From Plasmodium brasilianum (lineage: Eukaryota; Apicomplexa; Aconoidasida; Haemosporida; Plasmodiidae), in assembly GCF_023973825.1 (NCBI RefSeq), contig NW_027122924.1, positions 1 through 55,000 on the forward strand: 55,000 nucleotides of DNA. The letters are read 5' to 3'. The notes beneath the pieces are model-generated. The model ran no database searches. It was not told the origin of the DNA and saw only the letters and a list, made by a program, of their open reading frames with translations. Both the position numbers and the translations under genes were made by a program. Positions 11,801 to 23,800 of the stretch are shown here, in pieces (the first letter of the stretch is position 1; each line of letters starts with the position of its first letter).

Positions 11801-14800
11801 ATGGCATTGGTAATGGCTTTGTCTCGCTCATGGAGAGTAAAACGTTATCAAATAAGATAAATAAAAAGATGTCAAAACAAATTGATAAGAAAAAAAGGAT
11901 GAGTATAAATAATGGAATTTATTTTTATAATACAATATTTAAACTAGTACATAATGGATGCTTCATTTTTTCATACTCATCAAGAAACAGTCTACCGAAT
12001 ACTACTCGTACAAATTGTAAAAACAAACGTAACATAGATAATCAAGCATTAAAAGAGAAAAATTATTTTTCAAATAAAAAGCAAGAAAACGAAGAATTAA
12101 GACACGTTAGACAGTTTACAACAAATGACTATGAAACGTTGTATAATCTTTACTCGGAAAAAGCAGTTGAACCCAGAAAAAGGATGAAGATAAATAAATG
12201 TAATAAGAAGAACAGTACAAACATTGATTTTTTGAATACGAGTTATTACAAAAATTTGAACATTGATTATTTTACTTTTAATGCGGAGAATGGTAATGTC
12301 AAGAATGATAATAAGGGGGGCGATCAGTCTGTTGAGGTGGTTGCCGAAAAGGAGGGAGCACAAGAAAGTTTAATTGTTAAGTTGAATGACAGTACAGAGG
12401 GGAAAACTTGTTGTGTGGAAGATGACAAGTATGCCCAAGTGAGCACTGTAGAGGTACCTTCTGCAAATATTCAAAAGGATGTTCATTTAGAGTTAAAGAG
12501 CGAATACATTGCTAATGATGAAGAAGAAATTACAAATAAGGATAGTCTTTATAATGATAATAACAAAGATAAAGAGAACCTACGTGACTGCAGAAATGAT
12601 CGATATAGGAGTTGCTTCGAGGATATGGATGAAATAGTAGGTGGGGGAGATCCAAGTAAAAGTGGAGGTACGAACAGTTTGATGAATGTATGTATGCGTG
12701 AAAATGATCTTCAAGGAGCTAGTCACGGCCACGATTTGGACGACAAACAAGAGAAGAATGATAGAGGTAGTGCCAATGGCACAATGACTACAACTACGGC
12801 TGTTGGCATTGCTGCTATTGATAGTTCTACTGTAGGCATTACTGCTGCCAACACTCAAGTTGCGCGAAATGAAGTAAAAGAATCGGTTACAAGAAATAAA
12901 AGGCGCACAGAATTCGAAATTAAGGTTAAGGATGTCAAGAAACTGAAACATGTTAATGTCATCCTTAGTAATGCTCCAAATTTGAGTACAACACATAGTC
13001 TGTATGCGATGAGAAGTAGTGATGCGATGAGAAGTAGTGAGTGCAACTCGACATATGTTTTTAAGAACAGTGCTTCAACGACGTTAATGATACGCAGCAA
13101 AAATAAGGAGTATGACGAGATTTGTAATGGAGAGGAGCATCGGCAGGGTGATGGTAATATTAACAGTGATAATAATATAAATAATAATATAAATAATAAT
13201 AACACCATTAGTAATAGTAATAATAATAATAATAATAACACCATTAGTAATAGTAATAATAATAATAATAATAATAACACCATTAGTAATAGTAATAATA
13301 ATAATAATAATAATAACACCATTAGTAATAGTAATAATATCGAAGTGGAAGAAGAAGAAGATGATGATAATGAAGAGGAGGACGACGAAGAGGAAGAAAC
13401 ACGAGTTAAAACAAAAAAAAATGAAAATATTAAAAATATAGAGTTCCATTTAATTAATACAGAATTCATTATAGATTATTTATATTTTATAAATTTAATT
13501 ACGTGGTTTAATAAAATAAATAGAAAATTTCAAAAAATTAGAGATTTATCAGATTTTACTTCTTCTAGTAATAATACCTCGAATGAGAATACTAAACTGG
13601 ATGAGGTAACTGTCAAATATAATTATAATATCTTTTTACAAAATAATAGAGTGTGTGTCCCAATATACAGCCTTTCTATCTCTCAGTATACCTATTATGA
13701 CAACCTAAAAAACAATTCGTACCTATCACTTTTGCCCGTTTTGGAGTTTCATTATTCCTGTTCGTATAGATCACAGAACGGTAGGAAAACATGGCCTCTT
13801 TTGTTTTCGGCTCATGTGTGCATTCTTGATTTGTTCTTGTGTATGGACGATGTGTTACTGTGTATGCATGATGTATAAGTGTGCACATTTAACTGCTTAA
13901 CGTGTAATTATATATACGTCTAATGCTGTTTTTGTTTTTTTCCCCCCTCCCAATCAGCAGAGAAATCAGAAAACGTAAAATCAATACAGGTGCGAAATTT
14001 GGGGAGCAAACTCATGATGCCTTCGATAAACATTTACAAACACAAAGTGAATAAAAATTGCAGTATATGTGTTCTAACGTTTAATGATAAGGAGAAGAAT
14101 AACGAGACGATTTTAAATGATTTAAGGTTTCAAATATACATAAAAAGAAAAGTAAATTGTGAAAATGAGGAAAATGAAGGAAATAATAATATTAGCTGTG
14201 GAAATATGAACGGGGTACTAAACCTTGAACATAGATGTACGTCGTTAAATACATATTTTTCAGCTGTTTCGAATAGGAAAAGTATGAAAAAGTCTGATGA
14301 ATCAAGAGATATTATTAGTTTTTACAATGACCATATAATTTTAAATTTTTCGAATGAAATTTTGAAAAATATTATTATATCTTATAATACTTTTTCCTAC
14401 TTTTTGAGCTGTTGTAGTAGCGTGGATGTGAAAGGTGGAGGTTGTCCTAATGCTAGAAATATCAGTGATGGTGGTATTGGTGTGATTAGTGGAAATGTAC
14501 ATGCAAATGACCGCATCCATAGCAATGTAATTACAAATGGAAACCTCGCAGATAGCAACAACGGCAAGGGCGCAATAATGGACTTGCTGTATTACATGTA
14601 CAACCAGATGGACGACTTACTATTTGAGTATTTCCTTGATGATATTCGATTAAATTTTTACGATGGAAATAGTAATCGAAATATGCCTTTAATAGTAGTC
14701 AGTCTATATAACTTGAAGTTGTTTCTTGAAAAAGATATAAATATTTATAATTTTTTAAATTTTCATTTGAGTATGGATGTGTATGATAGTTACAATATTG

Positions 14801-17800
14801 TATATGAAAGTTTGTTGGAAAAAATGGAGTTATTTTTAACCTTTGAAAATTGTAAAAAGAAAATGAATTTTTTAAATTTTAAATTAGAAACATCATATAT
14901 AAATATTTTATATACGAACAAGAGTAAGAATATAATCATTGATCTTATAAAATCTTTAGTTGATGGTACCATGCCGTTGGTTACCCCTTCATCTGGTTTT
15001 GTGAAGCATGCACATATGAGCAGACACAACACGTTCACGTTAAATAATATGATAATCGTAAAAAGGAAAAAAGATCAAATGGGAGAAGTGGGTGAAATGG
15101 GTGAAGTGGGTGAAATGGGTGAAGTGGGTGAAATGGGTGAAATGGGTGAAATGAGTGAAATGGGCGTAATGGGTGAAATGAGTGAAATGAATGAAATACG
15201 CGAAATGGATAAAAAAAAAAATGGAACGTAAGCATAAACAGGGGCAAAGGAAAAGGGGAGAAACTTACCCTGTCCCACGTCATAACGTCTAAAATATATA
15301 ATTACACGGGTATTTCAATTAACGTTAGATTTAAACAATCGCTACGAAATAAAATACAGAACAATAGTTCAAATAATAATAAAAATAAAAACAAATATTT
15401 TTTTTATGAGTTACATAATAATGAACATGGAGGGTTACTTAATGACGAAAATGGAGAAGTATGCGAACTGGTAGTTATCATTAAAATTTTTAATTATATA
15501 TTTGAAATAGTAGACATTGAAAGGAATAAGAATACTTGTGATATTAGATTCCTACCAATTATATATGAACTTAAGAAAAAAAATGAGAAAAAAAAAATTA
15601 CCATAAAAAAATATGATCTTAATTGTGATATGTACAATGAACATTCAGTTCGAAACAAAACATTCAAAACCTTTATCAAGTTATACATTCAGACGAATAT
15701 TGATGAAAAGGGAGTTGTGTCTATATATTTTTCATCAAACTTATTTATTAACAATACTACTAATAGTAATTTTGTTTTATTATTTCATCCTGTACTTTAT
15801 TATTTTCTTTTATTTACTGAGCAACGTAATGTCCATCATCAACATGAGATTGAAAGCGCTGATTTTATAAAAACATTCAGTTTGAGTACCGGTGTTACAA
15901 CTATAAAATCGAGGGAAAAATTTTATCTTCCACTTATTTCATTTGTTCCTATTATAATTTTGTATGATTATTTGAAGAGAAAAAACAGTTCAGAGGAAAT
16001 CCTTGACAGTAGTAGACATTCACCAAGTCGTAATGATAGTTACAGCATAGGAAAGAAAAGGAAAGAGACAGAGAAGAACAATCAAAGGGAGGAGAACCAT
16101 AAGGAGTATGTATACCCAGATAATATGAACACGCAAAATAAATACAATGGTATTGACAACTTTTCAGGGAATAATGAACTAAGTTTTCGAAGTAAAAGAA
16201 GGAAGAAACACAACAGCGAAAGTTTAATTTATTATGATCACCATGTGCATGCAAATTATATTAAGACGAATGGCAGACATATAGATCCTGTTAGCACTAT
16301 ACATGGTAGTAGCAACCAATGTAATAATACTCATTTGGACAATTTTCAGAGCATCTCATCTAATAATATAAAGTTAAAACAGTATGAGATCAATTCTGGA
16401 AATAGCTACATGAATGTGTCGAAATATTCAAATTTCAAGGGAAAAAACTCATTCACTTATGAACAGCTAATCCATTCAGTTAATTTAAACAAATTCAAAG
16501 AAATCAATAAAGCAAAAATGAAGAAGATTTTAAAAAAATTAGAAAAATATATCAATGAAAAAATTCAGAGTAAAAATAATAAAAACTTTAATTATATATA
16601 TATTGTCAAAAAAGAATTTTTTGATTATTATATGCATATATTTGAAAAGAACAGAAAATCCTATTTTGATGTTTTTAATTTTTTAATAAAAAGTGGTGCA
16701 AGGAAATTGTTGAGTAACTCAAGTATAAAAGAAATTATTTGTAGGCATTCTTTTGATTTCTTAAAATATAAGATTTATTCACAGACGCTGAAGTTGAAAA
16801 CGATGAAGGTTATTTGTTATGACAAGGGTAACAAGTATGGGAAGCACAAGAGGGCGGAGCACTTGCCCAGAGGGTTAGAGGCAAAGATAGAGCCTTCTTC
16901 CAATTACAGTGTTGACACTGTTAGAGGCAATATTAAAGCTTGCTGTAGTACCAACAAAAATGATAGTAACAATAACTGCGGTGATCTGAAACCCTTTGAA
17001 GGGGGTCCAAACAGCGAGGACGGAAATTTGTCCAAGCTCTTGAACAGTTATGTACATTATACCACCAGTAATTACAACAACAGGAACGATGACGAAAATG
17101 GTAACAGCGTTGACCATTGCAATGATCGCTGTAGCAGCGGCAATTTTAATGAAGTCTTGCTGAAGGTGGATAGGTACAAGGTGAATGAAAGATACCTGAG
17201 CAAACTGTACCGCAACAAGAGGAGATCGACGTTAAGCAGTATGATAAAGTGCGACATAGGGAAAAGGAGAAGCAGAGGTAAAAAGAGCATACGCAGTAGA
17301 GAGCTTGTACTTGCCGCGTACAACTTCAATGACAGGGGAAGGAACAAGATTAGCTTAGCCAGTCTTGCAAATAGTTCACACGTGAGGAGCACCACAAGAA
17401 ATATAAGAAGCAGTATCGCTAGGAATGCCGCAAACGTGACAAGCATGGAAAAAAAGACTAATGCCGCAAACATGACAAACAGTGCTAACTTGGTTAATAC
17501 CGCTAACTTGGGTAACAGCGTAATAAGTTTGAGCGGTGTGGAGGACGAAGAGGTGAAGAAGAATAAGAACAAGCTTATTTTCACTGCGAAAAAGCAAAGT
17601 AACTACAGCAACACAATAATCTGTGAGCAGAAAAATTTAGAAGTGAATAAGATATACTCCTTTGGCATATTTATAGACTACATTTTTGAAATTCATAATT
17701 TTATGTACGAAGAGATAAAAATAGGATATTGCCAAAAATATTACTTAAATAACATGCAGAAGAAAATAAAGAGAATAAAAAGAGAAGTAGTATTACCTAA

Positions 17801-20800
17801 ATCTATTAAATATTTAGATATAATACCAGATTATATAAAACTTTTTTACGTTTTTAATAATAAGAATTATGTATTTAATTTCTTTTCAAAAAAAATTCAA
17901 CTACAACAGTTAACGAGTGCCCATGACAAGAGCATAAAAATAAAAATGCACATAGGGTATATTAATGACAATGAAAATAATATTATATATAAAAAAAAAA
18001 AATTTAAGTTTAGTTATTTGTTAAGGATGAGTAATAGAGGAAACAAAAAGAAGTATACAAATAATAATAAAAAATATGTATATTTAGAATCAAAAAATTA
18101 TGAACAGCTATGTAAAGAAATTCCCAATTTTTTTTATTTAAATTTAACGTTCAGGAAAAAAACAGATGTTCTAAATGTAAATTATGAAAATAATTTTAAG
18201 CATATGATTGATAGTAATGTTTTGCAGCTGTTAATTTATTCTTCCTTTTTTTTTCAAAATAATTTAGACAAAGATTTAATAGTGAAGTCCAATGGAAATA
18301 CTCAGAAAATAAGTAAACAGTCCAGTATGTTTTTTGGGGATATAGAAAATAGTAAAATCATATTTGAAATAACATGTAATAATAAAGTATTTATATCAAA
18401 AAAAATAAAAATTAATGAAGTTTGTTTAAATAAGAAAATTATTCTTACAAGTAAAAATAAAAAGGAAAACATCTTTCTCTCTATGAGTATTATCTTAAAT
18501 GGAAATATTTATAATACCAAAACGATCACTCTGAACAACAGATATACCATTGTAAATAATACAAACAGAATCTTATATGTACAGGAAGTTAGTAAAGAAT
18601 TCAAAATAACGAAAAAAGACAAAAAATGTTTCTCTAATGATTACTCCTTTTCACTGGAAAATTTACACAAAAAGGATATGAGATCGAATGACAAACCGAC
18701 GGAAAAGATCAACATTGTTACTAGTGACTTCAGCGACAATGGTGATACATATGGATGTGGAATGAGCAGTAAGGGGGGGAAAACGGAACAGGGTTATCCA
18801 GACGGTCATAATATGAGAGGCTGTATGAGGAGGGGAGAGATAAGCAGGTCAGGGGTAGTGGACAAAAAAGACGACAATCAGGAAACGAAAAAGGGATTCC
18901 TGGAAAAAGGGGAAAACAACGAACCACTCAGTGTGAAAGAGAACGGAAAAGGTAAGGAAGAAGACAAAAAGGGTGAGAAGCTTGAAAAGGATGAGAAGCT
19001 TGAAAAGGGTGAGAAGCTTGAAAAGGGTGAGAAGCTTGAAAAGGGTGAGAAGCTTGAAAAGGGTGAGAAGCTTGAAAAGGATGAGAAGCTTGAAAAGGGC
19101 AAGACGTTTGAAAAGAGGGGATATAACATAGTAGAAATAAAACCATACGAATCATTTTATTATCATCCTAAAAATACAAATAAGTGTTACTTAAAATTTT
19201 CTTACACGAATATTAATTCTTATCTAAGAGATGAGCATTTCATCAGAAATAGAGAAAGCTATGAATTTATAAATACCCAGGATGAAGTAACAAATATGTT
19301 TAGTCATTACTTAAAAAAGAAAATAATTAAGTCGAGAAATACATCAATAATAAATGGAGAGAAGTCAGACAGTTTGTCGAAAAAGAAAGAAGAGCTCTTT
19401 AACCTGTTCTATACTAGCCCAGTAGAAATAGAAAAAATTGGTAATTTTAAAATTTATCACAAAACTGTATGTAGGGTTAGAAGAAAGTATGAGGAGAGGA
19501 AAAATCAAAATGTCGTCATCCCTGTGCCTATTCGTACTGTTAGAAGCACAGATGTGAGGAACGCAGATGTGAGGAACGCAGATGTAAGGAACGCAGATGT
19601 AAGGAACGCAGATGTAAGGGGTGCAGATATATGTCTTCAGGATAATAACCAAACCATATTAGTAGATGGAATGAATTTGGCTGATGAGAGGAGTAACATA
19701 AATAATGATGATACCATCTTGTTAGTCGACCGCCAAGATAATGAGGATGATGTGGGATCTAAAAGAAGTTCAGAGTCATGTGAAAATTTTGTCATTGATG
19801 TGAATGCTGAGGAGGGGGCAAACTTGAACAGCTATGCGGATGAGGGGAAATACAAAGGGGAACAAAGCTGTACTAACAATAATAATGGGGTTGCACCAGG
19901 AGATGCATCGCCATCAGTTGGAGAAGTCATTTCTTCGCACTGCAATATCGTCATACCGATGAGAAAAGGTGGCTTACATCAAACCCAGATACATAAAAAA
20001 AACAATATGATGGTAAACTATAATGAAAGAAGAGAAAAGGAGTACACAGTTCAACATAGGAGAGAAAACGACCATCCGTATCATTACGAATACAAAGAAG
20101 AGAGTGTTATCACTGAAATAAATATTGCACTTAACAAAGACACCAATGTAGAAATAAATATTTCTATTGAGAATAACCCTGATACTATAATTTACAACAA
20201 AACAAATTATTATCTAATATTTTACCAAAGAAAAACAAAAAAGAAAATTGTTAATTTGCTTAAACCTTTCGAAAAAGAGATATTTGGATGGGCTGATGTA
20301 TCTAAGCCAAAGATTATTAAGTGCTTTTTAATTTTTGAAAAAAACAAAGTTTATGTCTTCTCATGTAATGTTAATATAGTGAAAGAGCACAATAATATTA
20401 TCTTAAATAATAATAGAAAGATAAATGTGTTAACAAAAATTGAAAATGGTAAAAGAGTATTCTGTCTAGAGGAACTGACAAATGAGTATAGGGAAAATGC
20501 AGTCATCCCATTTGTTACTACCAGAGGTTTTAAGAAATTCAAAGAAAAAAAAAAAAAATTACATAAACTGCATAAATTAGACAAATTGAACAAATTAGAC
20601 AAATTGAACAAATTGAACAAATTGGACAAATTGAACAAATTAAACAAATTAAACAAATTACGTAAAATTAGTTTTTATAAAAACTTAAAACCAGGAAGTG
20701 ATTTAAAAAAAAGTAAAAGACATAGAAAAAGTACACAACAGGAGGATGGTATTGATAACAGTTTGGCATTAATAAATAAGAGTCGCTTTAATATTGTTTA

Positions 20801-23800
20801 TATGAAAAAAAAGAAAAGGAAAAAGAAGAAAAAGAAAAAGAATAAATATTTTGGCCTAAGTTCCTTTTTCATCTTAAAAAGTATAGACTTAATGAATAAG
20901 GAAAAGAAATATAAGGATGTTAAGAAAAAAAAAGGAAGCAAAGTAGTTAACAGGAGTAGCAGTCTCAAAATGGGCGCAAAAAGGATTAGCAGCTTTAAAG
21001 AGGGGGGAACAACTAGCAAAGGTACTGATAGCAGAGCTGCAGCTAGCAGGGATGATGCAGCCAGTAGAAATGCAAGCGATAGAAACGCGAGTGATAGATG
21101 CACAAAATTGCATTCCATGTTTTTAAAAAAGGACGAAAGGAAATCGGCGCTATTGAAAGGGTCCTCCAAAAAGTATATTAATAAATTTTTTTTTGAGAAT
21201 TATTCCAATACGGGGGAGATAAGTGATTCCCTTCTTTTGCATGAAATTGATGACTATAGTGGGAGAGCTGCGGACCGAGGCAAGCACAAAGGGGATAGCA
21301 AGAATGGCGTGGACGTTAGCATGGTCATTGCCGATGATCATGATGATGATGACCTATTCACTGTTAAGTACAAAGAGAAGTCAAGTTGTAAAGAGACTGC
21401 AGGCGATGGGCAATGTAGGGGAAATTCAGTAAACGGCCTTCACGTAGACAATGATGGGGAAAACGAGTCCGAAGAGGGAAAACATGCGCATAAGAACTGT
21501 AATAATGGGCACAGTAGTAATTTGCAAAATAGTAATTTGCACAGTAGTAATTTGCACAGTAGTAATTTGCACAGCATTAACTTGCGCAGTAATAATGGGC
21601 ACTTTAATAAGGACAACTACTTCAATACCTACTTCAACAGAGGGAATGATGCGCGCTTGAGGGAATCGAAGATTCTCTCTAAAAAAAAAAGCAAGAAAAA
21701 AAAAATAAAAAGAAAACTTAGTGATTACATATTTACGAAGATAAAGAAAAATCAGAAGAAGTTAAAGGGACTGAAAAAGATGTACCCCACCTTTTTAAAA
21801 AGTAGTAAAAGTGATGAATTTAATGTGTTGATTAGAACTTACTTATCAGATAAGGAAGATCAAAATTTAGAAAAGAACCAAGAAAATGGAAAACATAACG
21901 AAGTGTTGAATAGAAACAGTATGATGACTGCTTCTAAAACTAGTTGTCATCACCTGTATGGAGATAATCAAGAGGGAAACTCGAAAATTTTAATAAATTA
22001 TGATCACGATAGGTGTAATAGGTGTGAAAGCTGCGGAAAGTATGGTAAGTATGAAAGCTGCGAAAAGTATGGTAAGTGTGAAAGCTGCGAAAAGTATGGT
22101 AAGTGTGAAAGCTGTGAAAAGTGTGGTAAGTGTGAAAGCTGCGAAAAGTGTGGTAAGTGTGAAAGCTGCGAAAAGTATGGTATGAGGGGCAAGCGGAACA
22201 GTGGAGTGAAACTCTTTACAAACATTCACTTACTATTACGGGGTATTAAGATAAATTTATTTGAACAGTCATCTGATTATATGATATCATTTGAGTTAAC
22301 AGACTTGCTAGTAAGGAAGGAATATATGGAAAATATTGACTATTACAATGTTGACATAAAAATAAATAACGTTCTGTGTTATGCTATTTATAAATATTTG
22401 AGTGCATATGCTATTTTGTTTACAAATAATGATGTGAATTTGAAGACTAACCATTTGAGGATGTTTATACATGAGTTAGAAATGAAAAGAAATTTATTTT
22501 TAAAGAAAAAATATGATATAAAAAGTGATGATAATAATTCTTCTCTCTCTTCTGAAGAAACAAATAGAAATAATAAAAAATATGAAAATTATGACTTAAT
22601 CATAAATTCTGCATTTTTAATATGTAATTTTCAATATATAAGAAAATGTGAAACACTTTTTTTTAAGTATTTTTTACTAAGTATTAAACCGATTGTTATT
22701 AACGCAGATATAAACTCGATAACAATTTTGTTTTATTTTTACAAAACGTTTTATAATTATAATAAAAAGAAAGTGGAACAAGATAATGTGGAAATCAGTC
22801 TGTATGACTGCAATGGGGGAAGTAGCAAAATTAATAATAGTGGCAATAAAATAGTAAGTGAAGCAAAAGGAAGAAGTTACTACTCATCCTTGGACCCATT
22901 TGAGACTTTGGAAAAAACTGTAAATAGGGAATTAAAAGAGCAGAAGGCGTGGGACGACACGATGAATCTTGTGGATATCCCAGGGGAGGGATACTCACGT
23001 GATAATATCAATTGTGGCCATAGTGATGGAAATAACGTTGATAGTAATTGCAGTAGTAACGTTAGTAATTGTAATTACTGTAGCTACAATCATGGCAGTA
23101 GTGACAATGGCAGGGATAAGGAAAAGAGGCACAAAAATCAGGGGGTGGAAAAAAGTGATATGAACAAGTATGTATATTTACAATATATAAGTATTGATAA
23201 AATAAATATACTACTAAATTTTCAGTCAGAATATAAAAAGGAGTTAAACAATCATGTAAAGGATTTATTTTATAAAGAATATATAAGTGCATATAACAAA
23301 CTAGGGGATATATCAAATTGTAATATCTATTTGAAGAGTTTATCAAATATACATATATTTACGAATTATAATCTTCTTTTAACGTTTTTACAAAACTTTT
23401 ATTATAATCAAACTATTGTTAATATTTCGAATTTATTAATCTCGTTTAATATTATTGGTAGTCCTACTTCACTTATAGCTCATATTAAAAAAGCGTTTAA
23501 TGATTTTTTTTACATTATTAATGAAAATTCTATTATTAAAAAAGAATATAATAAAAATAGTGGGATACAAGAGAAGAACAGACAGAGGAAAAGAATAGTA
23601 AAAGATGGTTATATGTCACCAAAAATACAAGAAAAAAATGATTTGTTAAATTTACTAAATAGATCGAATGAAAGTTCTCTTATTGATGAGAAAGAAGAAA
23701 TGATGAGCAATGAAAAATATATTATGCAACTTTTAAATGATTATAATTCATCTTATCAAAATAATATGGTAAGTGAAGATAACCATATGGATAGTTTAAA

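Noticed and set aside
12855..13469. - strand poly-Leu/Ile frames
   Set aside because: Shadow of the VPS13 poly-Asn run.
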